From contig JADGJC010000217.1 of the NCBI GenBank assembly GCA_027596075.1, positions 1-64,000 of the forward strand: a stretch of DNA of 64,000 nt, in the 5' to 3' direction. The stretch comes from Rhizophlyctis rosea (Eukaryota; Chytridiomycota; Chytridiomycetes; Rhizophlyctidales; Rhizophlyctidaceae). Under the pieces are notes generated by a model. The model saw only the letters and a program-made list of their open reading frames with translations, was not told the DNA's origin and made no database searches. A program made the position numbers and the translations under genes. This document shows, piece after piece, positions 12,331 to 23,198 of the stretch (positions are counted from its first letter, which is position 1; each line of letters opens with the position of its first letter).

Positions 12331-12924
12331 AGATCGTTTGGGTTTTGTTTGGAGTGCGGTCCAAGTTTGTTAGTTTGGTTGAATAGATGATTGTTGGAAG
12401 GGAGTGTAGTTGGAAAGTGTGTTTGTAACGTGTAATGCAAGTTTAATGAATTTGTTCAAGAGATAATGAAGACGATTGTAACGTCGCGCGCACGATTGTG
12501 AGTCGCTCGATGCTGAGAGTTGACTCCAAGCATGTGCCATTTCATTTGCGTCTGACAGAAAAGTGACACGATATAGATGCTTTATTATACATATAAATCC
12601 ATGCTATGAATTCTTGCGTAATGGTCTTGATGGCAAGGGCCCACTTCGGTATCGATCGGGGCCCCACCTGGTATGTGAGACGGGGGAAAATCGTGTCAGT
12701 ACCCGATAGGACAAATGTATTGCAATTAGCATGTCACTTTGCAAAGTACGACTGTGAGGACAGAAAGAACCAGCCACCTATACAGCACTACTGACATTGT
12801 GACTGCAAAGATGATATAACAACTCGACAGCCCTAGTTTAGGTACCGATTCCCTCCCAGAAACACGGACCCCCTTCGTAGAGCACCGAGCGGGTTCCTTC
12901 CCGTAGCTCCGTAAAGACCGACTC
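12331..12924. other. Intergenic
   Basis: Downstream of the CKS1 gene; no gene is supported. Confidence 0.5.
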
Positions 12925-13261
12925 GCTGGGGTTTGCCTCTAAGGGCGGCGCTACTGACCATCGCCCCAGAAAGACTGACTCCAAAGAGTTGCTCGATGTA
13001 GCACCCTGCCTCAATGGCTCAGAGCAACGATCTCCAGTCAAACCTGACTCTCTGGGGTTTGCCTCTGAGGGCGGCGCTACTGACCATCGCCCCAGAAAGA
13101 CCATTGTACTGGAGGGCCGACTCTGTTGAGACGTGCGCAAAGGCGGCACCACTGACCATCGCTTTACAAGGACGACCCGCTGGAGTTTGCCTGTAAGGGC
13201 GGCGCTACTGACCATCGCTCCAGAAGGACGACCCTGCAAAGTTTGCCTTTGCGCGGCGCTA
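12925..13261. repeat. Degenerate tandem repeat with coding potential on the minus strand
   Basis: Five imperfect copies of a motif around GGGCGGCGCTACTGACCATCG lie at about 12925-12980, 13050-13105, 13140-13172, 13180-13233 and 13240-13261 (last one partial). The spacing is uneven (about 30-125 bp). Read on the minus strand, copies translate to LGRWSVAPPLEANPSES-like peptides in ORFs 13239-12838 and 13529-13164. No start context or domain supports a real protein, so I treat it as a minisatellite-like repeat. Confidence 0.7.
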
Positions 13262-13641
13262 GATCCGTAGAATCTGTTTCCTCACAGCCATATGGGACCA
13301 CTGACCTGATGAGTTGAAAGCATTCGAAGCTGCGAGCGACACATGGCGAAAGAAGTGCTTGTATACTGTCGTGTGTTGGTTCGTTGAAAAGTCGGTGTAG
13401 TGACTGAAGTCTGTGACGTTGCGGGCATGTCAAAGTGTAGAATGAGAAAATGATGGCAAGAGAAAGGCAGCCAGGCCAATCAAAGGCCAACATGCAACAA
13501 GGACACCAAGGAAGGTGTGGCACGGTCATTCAGCCACCGTATAAGCCACAAAATCGTTTCTGCCACGCGGGTCCATGTTTAGCCTTTCTACCCCACTGCA
13601 TCGCCATCGTGCTGATACCCCTCAACAAGTTCTAAACATAT
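13262..13641. other. Intergenic
   Basis: Lies between the repeat array and the end of the minus-strand orphan gene; nothing specific is visible. Confidence 0.4.
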
Positions 13642-13983
13642 TTATTGGGAGCCTTTATTGACCAAATGGCTGGTCTTAGGCTGGCTGATGGGGTAGTATT
13701 TGCAGGATAGCGGTGTAGGATTTGAGGAATGGTTCGTATAGGGGGAGTTTGGGTCAATATCCCAATCCATGTAAATGGTTGATTCGTTGTGAGAGGAAGT
13801 GAATACGAACCTGTTAATCTCGCAATAGCCATTCAGAGGATTGACCAATACATTCGATGAATTGTTCACTTTCTGGACATACTGGTAAGCTTCCGCACAG
13901 CAGGAGTAGCAGGAAAGTTAGGAGGTTGAACGGTTCATTCGCGAACTCACGCCGCTGATTACTTCCTGCTTTCTCGCATCCAT
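13642..13983 (-). CDS. Small orphan protein
   Basis: Two exons (13983-13951 and 13881-13642) joined over a 69-nt intron (donor GTGAGT, branch CTAAC, acceptor TTACCAG) give at least 90 residues. The protein is rich in Asn, Ser, Tyr and Pro, with STIYMDWDIDPNSPYTNHSS in its middle. The frame stays open upstream to about 14087 (Gly/Ala/Ser-rich), so the gene may begin further left on the minus strand. An acidic stretch at 14180-14120 (MDAEDEIDVMKIDIQRE) could be an earlier exon, but I could not join it in phase. Function unknown. Confidence 0.45.
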
Positions 13984-14199
13984 CTTGCCCCCGGGAAGCT
14001 CCGGGAGATGTGGGCTTTCGCTGTTCTTTTGAGATGTGTTGATCCATTGTGATCTGACGCTATTGCCGTCTGCCGCCGCTCCTTTGCCTCCTCAATCATT
14101 ACGCATTTGTGCCCTATTAGATGTGTTTACCTCCCTTTGGATGTCTATCTTCATCACGTCAATCTCGTCCTCCGCGTCCATCGCCTCAGGTCAGGCACT

Positions 14200-14855
14200 G
14201 ATTTCACCCAATGCCCCGTGAGCAACCTCCTCCTCATCAACCTGCATCAGATCTTCCCCGTCTCTATCATTTCAGAATCACAAATCCAATTTTATCCCTC
14301 CTGTTGCACCGCCGACCACAAGCTATTCCATCTGTTACAACTTGAGGAGGTGTGCAATATCTTTTGTGCCTATTTCACACTCATGCCCGAAACATTCAGA
14401 GGTTCATTTGCTTTGTAGGACCTGCCTCCACCGCCAACAACACCATGCAGGCATTCACGCTCGTCCTCTGGCTGCATCATACAAGATCGTTGATTTCAAA
14501 CTTCATCATTCAAAGACTCCGCATCAGCCTCCTTTGGAGCCACAACCTCCGTGGCCAGACCCGCAGCACCGAATGGTAGCTCCGAGATTACACGGCGCGC
14601 CGCAAATCACCAAATTGGTCAAGTGCCGCAGTCGAAAGGTCGCACAAGATCGGACATTCCTTGATGCAGTGGAGTATGGCTTGAGGGATTTTTAGAGGAG
14701 ATGATACCCACATCTGATGAAGGGGCGAGAATCCGCGAGATGAACAACATATAAATTACCCCTCCAACCTTACACCCTAGGGTTCTATGCCACCCCTCTC
14801 TTCCCCTTGCGTGTGGGGTTCTCACCACTAGATATAGAATTGATAGATTTAGATC
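14200..14855. other. Intergenic
   Basis: Several C/T-rich open frames on the plus strand, none recognisable or spliceable into a gene. Confidence 0.4.
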
Positions 14856-15110
14856 TTGATTAATACCTCATATAGAATTTACCTACAGCTCGCTATGCAG
14901 ACAGCAAAGTTCCTCATCGCCATCCTCTTCGTGAGCTTTCGCCAACCTTGTTCCATCTTCGACGAGGGACATTGCGGGGAAGGGGCAAACAGCCCCTCAT
15001 TGAGACCCAATGCCGACAACATACGCCTCTCCATAAGCATCGGTGGACGGTTCTTAACGCGCGGCAATGACCTACTTTGCAAAGACCTTACGCCATAAAT
15101 TGATGCATTG
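14856..15110 (+). pseudogene. Decayed fragment related to the 17061-19997 gene
   Basis: The end of this frame (PNADNIRLSISIGGRFLTRG then NDLLCKDL, 15003-15090) matches the end of exon 5 of the minus-strand gene at 17061-19997 (TNTDNTRLYLTISGRLLTRN then NAPCKDV). Resemblance continues past the exon edge: the intact gene has donor GTAAATCAATTACATTGA, while here the sequence is ATAAATTGATGCATTGA. The fragment is therefore a DNA-level copy that kept intron sequence and lost the donor G. Nothing recognisable of the remaining gene is found beside it. Confidence 0.6.
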
Positions 15111-15495
15111 AGATCATTCATGTTTGCCCTTCGTTTTGGTAATTCGTTCTCCAATATGGGGGATGTCGCATCAACCCAGCACTGCCACCGCCACAGCGTG
15201 GTGCCACCACAACCAATATATGTAAACCATAAACTTTTCTTCCTCCCCACAAAACAAGCGCAAAACTGAACAGACCCTAACCCAATTCCAGAGTTCACAC
15301 ATACTTTTTCATCTCATCACGCGAAGTCGGGTCCTCCTCTCATAGAAGAATCTTGATCAAAGGTGAGGCGATAGCCTTTGACGACGTAGCCCCACAGGAT
15401 CTGAAACGCTCACTGCGACGCTTTCAATCTAGCTTCAACGGCTATTGACCCGAAAACCCCAAACCTACACAACACCAACACGTATTCCGATCAAT

Positions 15496-16446
15496 ATGTC
15501 TATTGTATCCGTCTTTGCCGGCAACCTAAACAAAATCAAAGTCAACCCTGCCCACACCCCAAATCAGATGTTACCCCTCCCACTCGAACTCATCCACCTA
15601 ATTTTCAAAGTCACCACCCCTCCACCCTCCGCACGCTCCGCACCGCCTGCAAACTATTCCGCGTCCTCATCACTCCCGAGCACTTTGTTTGGGCCAAAGC
15701 AGCATGCATACACTTCCATCGAGGGCTGAAGGAGTACTGGGAGTGGGCAGTCGACAAATGGCATACCACAATCATCGACGTGTACCTGCCCGATGCAATG
15801 GCACTTTCACAAGAGTACCGTCGGACCGTCGTTCTTCATGCGGCGGACAGAGGCGACAACGTCATGATGGGAAAGTTGCTTGCTAGAGTAGAATTTGCTG
15901 ATCCTGCGACGAAGGAGTTGGTACTGCGGGAGGCGTTGTTCTTGGCGGTGCATGGGGAACATCCGGACCTCGTCAAATCCTTGCTGAAAGCCGGCGCGAC
16001 GGACGCATGCCTATTCCAACTTGCATTTCGAACTGACCGACGGCAAGTTCTGGACATTCCTGATGTCGTTGGGGCGTACGCGCTGGAATTTGCATGCACC
16101 AATGTTGAGGTGATGACTCTGCTCCTGGAGGCTGGCGTGTTCTTAGCAGTGCTTTGATTCATGCGGCTGGGAGGGATTTGTGGATGTTGTCAGAATGCTG
16201 GTGGATGCGGGTGCGGATATTCATACTTCCTATGATATGGCTTTGGAATATGCGGTGTTCAACTACAAGGCTGATATGACGAAACTGCTGTTAGATCTTG
16301 GGGCCGACATTCATATCACTCGGGATGGCCACACGTTGTTGGGGTTCATGAGGAAGTGGATGCATCTTACAGGGGACGAGAGTCGTGAGGCTCAGCAACG
16401 GACCATTGATGTGTTGGTGGCAGCCGGTGCACCGGAATCTCTGTGA
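15496..16446 (+). pseudogene. F-box/ankyrin repeat pseudogene
   Basis: Homologous along its length to the minus-strand genes at 30447-31448 and 32527-33478. It has the F-box-like LPLELIHLIFKV, then in another frame LRTLRTACKLFRVLITPEHF and WHTTIIDVYLPDAM, then ankyrin-type segments (REALFLAVHGEHPDLVKSLL, ALEYAVFNYKADMTKLLLDL) and the family end VLVAAGAPESL. Reading frame changes occur near 15620 and at least twice near 16130-16170, where the frame stops at 16155-16157. No GT-AG introns explain them. Comparison with the two paralogues makes loss of function likely. Confidence 0.75.
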
Positions 16447-17060
16447 TTGTTGTGTTTGTTTGTAATTGTTTTGTAACATGAATATCTTTGATCAACGCAC
16501 TTGTTCTGTGTAGCTTAGCTTGGGGCGAAAGACGCGTCTTGACACAACGTCCCTTCAAAAAGCCATATAGGACAATCCATTCATATTCCATCTCACTTGA
16601 GTACTTACGATGTGCCAGCGTTTGGCGGGCATTTGGAAGGTGATGGCTCCCTCTCATTAGTAGCTGCACACGGTGCACCGGAATTTGTGGAAGCTCATGT
16701 GCATCCCTCAACCAATTCTTCCTTGCATCGCCACAGTTTGTCATTCATGATGCGCAAATAGTATCACAACCGATTTCCAATTCTTCGCGTTAGCGTAGTC
16801 GGATATCTTATACAGAGTGTAGGGGCTACCACAAGAGCGCGATGAACTGCTGGTTCTCAAAACGATCCAATCATTCCTTTCCGCCGCCGCCGCTTGGTAC
16901 TTTCATCATCCTATCTCTTTTCCCATCTATTCTATCCATCAACATATTCTACCGTTCCCATCTCTTGGAACCGCTGAACTAACCCTTCGTCCAAACCCTT
17001 CGATGCTAACTTCACATCTTCAACAGCATTAGCCCTATTTCCTCCCGAGCAATTTGGCCG
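16447..17060. other. Intergenic, with a short ankyrin-gene-like scrap
   Basis: No gene. At about 16655-16690 the sequence GCACACGGTGCACCGGAATTTG resembles the 3' end of the F-box/ankyrin family (GCAGCCGGTGCACCGGAATCT at 16420-16440), possibly a leftover of duplication. Confidence 0.35.
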
Positions 17061-19997
17061 TCAAAAATCAATCACCCACTTGAGTAGGGTAGGACTGACC
17101 CAACACTGCGGGCCAAGCGCTGCTTCCACTTCGGCGGCGTACTCGAACAAGATCATATACGGATCATTGAAATAACTGGGTGCCTTGATGGGCTGATAAT
17201 CTTTGACGATGGTGCGACCTACGAATAGCGGGAAGGTGTGGGATTCGCAGAGGATACTAACCAACCGACTGACGGCTGCGCTGATGTGTCTACCCTCCTT
17301 CTCCGAATTGGCTTCCCTGCGCTGTCTCAGAGACTTGCTTTCGATCATGCACTTCTTGAAGCCAAGTTCCGCACAGAAAGCAGAGGTGACGTTGGCGGTA
17401 TTGATCCACCTGAGAACGAATTTGTTTGAAGTGGTTAGCCGGTAGCATGTAGTGTGGCTTGTCAATGTAATTGATTTACCGGATAACATCCTTGCAAGGT
17501 GCATTATTACGAGTCAGCAACCGTCCACTGATGGTGAGGTACAGGCGTGTATTATCGGTATTGGTTGCAATCCGCCAGGAGGGAGCAATAGATGCTGTTT
17601 GCCCGGTGGACGTCCCTTCCCCGTTGGACGCCGAGTCCTCCGTGAACCCCGATCCATCAATGGACGGCGCTTGCCCGGCGGAGACCGCTTCCCCATTTCC
17701 CGCATCCCCTTCCAACTCCCTAACCTGATTCTCCGCTCTCTTCCTTTTCACCGAGTTTTGTGCTTTTGCCGTGTCCTTGCAAAGCTTCTTTTTGTCCGCC
17801 CATATTCTTCCCTGCTGATAGAAGTGTCTCAAACACTTCAACAACGGTCGCGGCCATCCCTCCGTTTCATCAACGACTCCCTCCACAAGCCCAGTAGGCC
17901 CCAATTGGGGCATATCCCATTCGTCCGTCCCTCCATGTATCTCCCTCAAATACGACTTCAGCTTTTCCAAAAATACTGCTGTGCACGTCTCCTGTGCTCG
18001 GAATGCCGCCGCATAGGAATTCCAATCCTTTACAACATTGATGTGATGGGTCTTTGTTTTGTCCCGCATGGATATTGTCACGGCCTGTTTCATTTCCTGA
18101 ATGCGGACATCGAGGATTTCTACAGAGGTCTGGTCCATAGTGGGGGATGTGGGTTTGAATGGTTCAAGACGTTTCTAAGGGGAGAAATAGACACGCTTAG
18201 TGAAAGGTCTGCTAATGCATACGGGAAACAAAATTTCTGAAGACGCAATCACGTTCCCATACCTGTGTTCTTGGGGACTCGGGGCCTGCGAAATTGTCCA
18301 GATCACGCTTCAAATCTGAAGGGGATAGGAGGGGATAATCAACCGGTCCCTTCTCCTTGGGTACTGGTTTTCCCGATTTATCCTTTGGGGCCGCTTTGCG
18401 CTTTGGCAGTCCCTTCCGCGCTGGCAGCAAACACGCCCGCGCATGTGTGCGATGTTTTTGAATAGCCAATTCCATGTCGTATGTCACTTGGTCTGGCGGA
18501 GAACCTCTCTGAGGTAGTCGATGGACATTAGTCATCGAAGTTGTTCTGAGACGAAAGAGTTTACTCAATACATACCCGTTTGATCACGAAAAGGGGACCG
18601 TCTGCACCAGTGACACCACCTCGCTTCCCATCTTTCCACAATCCATCTCCAGTAACGACCGCAGCACCGAGAGGACGTTCCGAGAACTTGAAATGGACCG
18701 CTGGAGTGGCGAACGTAGCGGGCAGGACGACCTCAAGGGCATCACGAACAGCTTTTTCAGGAAGGATAGGGTCAAATCCAGCCTTCAGGAACGGTTGTTG
18801 AAAGTTTGCCAAAGCTTTGGTGATGAGGGTGTTGAGGAGCGTGTGGAAGTCTTGCGATTGGCTGGGGCGGACGAAAGCTTGGACGTCCTTTGGTTCTTTG
18901 ACTGTTTTCTCCCCGATATATAGAATGACCGTAAGGCGCAGATTTTTGGGATCCGATGTATCCAAAGGAATGGGTATATGAGGGACATGACCTGAGAACA
19001 CAGAAGGAGAAGGGCTTCAAGCGGTGCAGGAGATTGAGGATTGGGAAGAGGAGATGGCCACCGGGACAATCCTTGTCGCCGAGACTTGAGAAGGGTATCA
19101 GTATGCTGCCCAAAGCTTGGCGAACTGGCATGACCTATAACTCACTTCAGGATTTGACGACAGATCTTCCGATGAAAGCGTTACGACCATCAATGTGCAA
19201 TTCAGCATTCTTCCCCGCTTGCCCTCTGTTGATATGAGCAGACGTGTGGGTCGTCGCTCCGAATGGTCCCACCACCTTGACGCGCAACAAACTCCATTCC
19301 ACCAGTTCCATTTGCTCCGGGAACAATTCCTTCATGATGGCTCGCACAGACTCGAATAGGAAGTTGAAGTGCGCCATCATAGCTTGAGATGACCAATCTA
19401 TCTCATTCCATGCCACACTCATGAAGTCGTGCGAGGCGCTGTTGGTGGTCATGCCAACTTGACAGGCCTCACGAGCTCCACGTATTTGGGCAGTGAGGAG
19501 GTCGGCTATGCTACTCGTGTAACGCTGGTATATACGGGACGTTGTCAATTCAACATGCGGCCAATCCAACACGCGGGACATAACAAAACGAAAGGCAAAA
19601 GGTTGCTAACCTGCAGCTGTTCAGACCACACACCGCCCAAGATTCGTTGAAAGGCTTCGAAGACACATTTGTGGCGGGCAAGCACAGGATGCGTGCAGTC
19701 GAACACCCCTCCAAATAAGAAGCGATAAACGCTGTTCCTGAACCCTATCTTTTGAGCATCCAACTCCTTGGCGACTTCGATCATAACGTAGGTGTTTGCT
19801 TCTATGACTTTGACATTATCTGGGACGTTGTCGCCTTTGAATTGTGGGAAGGTCGTCTCCATGTACTCGGTGGGTTTATGCTCTGAGTCGTATTTGACAG
19901 TTTCCACTTCTGCATGCTCCAACATGTCGTCTGACACGACATGTTCGACGTCAGAGAAGTCGACTGTTGCTGTGCTATCTTCCTGAGATTCAGCCAT
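17061..19997 (-). CDS. Unknown multi-exon gene with an in-frame TGA
   Basis: Six exons fit in phase: 19997-19611, 19524-19146, 18991-18576, 18508-18263, 18174-17480 and 17409-17061 (824 codons). Every junction has a standard site. The only defect is a TGA at 19149-19147 (codon 255), four bases before a strong GTGAGT donor whose use keeps the frame on both sides. The predicted protein starts with an acidic segment (MAESQEDSTATVDFSDVE). It then has a globular half containing RNSVYRFLFGGVFDC and EQMELVEWSLLRVKVVGPFG, a Lys/Pro linker, and a C-terminal globular part ending CWVSPTLLKWVIDF. I recognise no family. A partial copy lies at 14856-15110. It is divergent from the gene at 21052. Either a pseudogene with one nonsense change or a gene encoding a short 254-residue product. 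Confidence 0.6.
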
Positions 19998-21051
19998 AGT
20001 ACGTTCTCTTGAGCTGCAAAGGTTGAGGGCGTATGGGATGTTGATGAGTTTGACAGGTGATGAAGGGATTTCAAGAAGATGGAGCTGCTGGCCCATCGGC
20101 AGAAGGAGCCAGCCATTCTGGCGTGCAGTTGTGCGGTTGCACTCCTCCCCCCTGCGAGAGTGAGGCACCGATTGGGTGGTGGGCTCAAGCAGTGCTTCCA
20201 CATCCGCGAATACATAGTTGGTGCGAGCCCACACCATTCACAACGTTCAACTCCGCAAACATTCGGCATTTGGGGGTATGATATCTGTGCCTTCACGTCT
20301 GTGGCACACAGGTCTGAGGTCTGCACAGCTGCACAGTGCACTCGTGACCCCATCGATGGAGTTGTGGGCCCAGTGATTGCTTGTTGGGTGTATCGGAGTG
20401 TTCGGAGGTGTCCTGTGGAGCCTCAGCCTGGACGGAGGTTCCAACGGGGTTGCGCGGGAGCCTGCTGGGCGCGGCACCCCTCTTCATGCGGTCCACCAAG
20501 ATGCCGAAAGAGCTGTTGCCCAGTCGCAGCGCGACTGCAAGGACATTTAATTCCTCAGCCATTCTTTGACATTCCTTCTTACACTCTCGAATACCGAGAG
20601 CTACCTAAGCTTCCCGTCTCATCCACGACGCTTCCCATAATGCCGCTCTCATGAAATTGACGAGTCTTGAAGTGATTGCATAGTCATTGCACCTTTCAGT
20701 CTGGTCATCCCATCACATATCATCAGCACATCAGTGACTTTGACGTCCTTGACACCCTCGCGGCTTCTGAGGAGTATTCCCGTCATACTCGGATAGAAGG
20801 TAAGCGAATGGCCATTGAGGTTCACGCATGTTGTACCGATGGTGGGAGGGATATGTCCAAGCTGCAACATCCTTTGGAGTAGCAGGGGCTACTTGCATGA
20901 CCATATGCTCAGAGGGTACTTATTGCTATATCCCACATGTTATGCCACCCGGTTAATAAGAATGATGCTGGCTGCGTGGAGGCTGTGACAGAGAGAATCA
21001 TTATTCATACCGCAGCTAACTCATGAATCAGCAATCTTCTAGATTTGGGCA
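19998..21051. other. Shared upstream region of two divergent unknown genes
   Basis: About 1.05 kb. Minus-strand frames at 20870-20649 (with LNGHSLTFYPSMTGILLRSR) and 20562-20293 read rather naturally and might be exons of another gene or remnant, but no start or consistent splicing was found. No repeat or promoter motif stands out. Confidence 0.35.
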
Positions 21052-22781
21052 ATGCCTGACAACGACGTGCCACCACAAACTCCGCAATATCAAAAGAAGA
21101 TTACCACTACCGAACTGCTCCAAAAGTACGACGGAGACGTGCTCGACCTTCTGAAAGGCCTCGTCATCAATAGCGCCCAACACTTTGTTCAAAAGAAAGG
21201 CAACTTTCCCATCTTCAATGACTACATCGGATCCAGAACGCTGGCCCGCATCTGCCCATTCTCACACATGAACGACGAACACCGCGTAATGGCGAAGTAC
21301 CTAACAGACCCCACTGATCCATACAACCTGTTCAATTTGATCATCTACCGCGTCTTTTTCGTCGTGAAGGCCATCGTAGCGCTCGGGTATTGCACGGACG
21401 GTCAGGAAGCCCGCCAGAATGTGCTCAATTGCAAGGAGAAGGCATTGCCATTGCCACCAATGCGTATGAATGGTCCGTTCACCCAGATCGGTTGGTGGCA
21501 ATGATTCCCTCCGTATTCATAGATGGGATGACATGGTGGAGGGACAACATGCACTTCGCTGGCGCTGACAACTTTCCGATCAAGTCACTGTGCGAGAATG
21601 TACGGTGTCTAGACAATCTGGGTCAACTTAGCGTTGCGCTTGTGGTGCAGGATTTGGCAGCGTTTGGCGTGATCACTGAAAAGGCTATTATTAGTTTCTT
21701 AGAGGACACGGAACATGATTTTACCTTGATTGGGAAAGGAGGGAAGGAAGGGTTGGCGTTGCTGTACACGGACTTGGAGGGTAGGGACTCGGGTGGGAAG
21801 AGCGTGAACGGCGTTGTGCTGGACTTATACAGGAAGATGAAACCGACGCTTGTGCAGGCGTTGACAGAGTCAATTGAGGAGGATGACATGGGACGATGGG
21901 TACATCCGCTTGCTGTCGAGCATGTCCTGTGCAGATTCTATCGGATGGCAAAGTGGGTCGCCAATAAAGCTTCGGCAAAGCAAATGGAGTTCTGGTTGCT
22001 GTGCGGGCTGAGTGTGAAAGAGGCGCGGAAGATCGCTGGGACTGATGGGCCCACTCAGGTGGATACAGACATCGCTGGCGACGCAACAGAGACGACAGAC
22101 TAAGATGCACAAGACGGCAATGATGGAGTTGGGGAAGACTTCATGCCAATTGATGAGGTCGACCCAGGAGGCCTCTATGCAGAATTGCAAGGGAACAGCG
22201 GGAGGGAACTGGGTGCTGGTAGCCCTAGCTCGGAAGGACCGGGCGTGGAGGACGCGATGGACGTAGATGTTGAGATGGCGGTAAAAGTGCTCATGAATGA
22301 CAAGGCGGCGGACGAGGGGGACGTGGACAAACTGTTAGGATGGATATCAACACGATTGAAGGAGAGATTGCAGAAACCGTCACCGCCTATCTCTTCTTCT
22401 TCCACAACCCCAGAAGCAACAACTTCGATGGTGGCCGAACCTCCTTAGAAGAAGCCCAAACTCGACGTGCGTTCAAATGCATCTGCTGAACCAAGAAATG
22501 CGCAGAATGCAGATAAGGGAAAAGCAAGGGTTCACTCGAAAGAGGATGCAATCATAAAGGATTTGTGCTCGGCATCTAGTCTCGTTCCCAAGACAGACAA
22601 CATGGTTGCAGGAAAGTCGGGGAAAAACATTGATGGGAATGGGTCCGCCAAGGGTGCAGCCCAAACTGCCACCCCTTTTGGAAGCACGGAGGAACGGAAA
22701 CCGAAGAAGAAACTCGGAAAAAAAGCTAGGAAGAGACTGAAGAAGCAGCGGGAACTGCAGAATACTCAGCGCGAAGATTGA
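21052..22781 (+). pseudogene. Unknown gene broken by a frameshift and two stops
   Basis: Frame 1 from ATG 21052 reads naturally (TTTELLQKYDGDVLDLLKGL) up to about 21435. A second frame carries on from there (NAYEWSVHPDRLVAMIPSVF) to TAA 22101-22103. The same frame then continues through an acidic region to TAG 22446-22448 and on to a very basic end (KKKLGKKARKRLKKQREL) at 22781. One missing base near AAGGAGAAGG (about 21433-21445) plus two stop codons thus interrupt an otherwise single reading frame of about 575 codons. Splice sites that would remove the stops were not found. The basic tail looks like a nuclear or nucleolar targeting signal. No family is recognised. Confidence 0.55.
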
Positions 22782-23198
22782 ATGTGTGAGTGAACCAAAT
22801 TTCTGTGTGATGACGAACAAGGATGTAACGACACGCGTTTTAACAGAGTTAATTTCCTGTCTATCATTCGACATCCTAGATAGGTGGAGAGTCGGTAGAT
22901 AGTTGGAGGCTCTTCTTAGTATACCAAGAAAGGATGGATCAGATCGCATCAATCGCTTGTAATAAGGGAAATTCGAATTTATTATCAATTGGAGGAAAAC
23001 TTCTATTGCAAGGTGCAGGCCCAAGTCGCGAAAAATGGACCCTGATCCAGACCCGATGGTGCACCCTCTTCTGAAGTTCTGAATCCTCTGATGACGCGAC
23101 CCCGAATTTCCCTGGAGTTCTTCCCCACCATGTATAAGACTATAAAAGCAATCACTGCACAGATCAGCACAAGCACAACCGCGACCACCACAGCAACG
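22782..23198. other. Intergenic
   Basis: 3' region of the broken gene and upstream region of the GST gene; nothing specific is visible. Confidence 0.5.

Noticed and set aside
16367..16744. Minus-strand ORF over the end of the ankyrin pseudogene
   Set aside because: Shadow of the plus-strand family end; no motif of its own.
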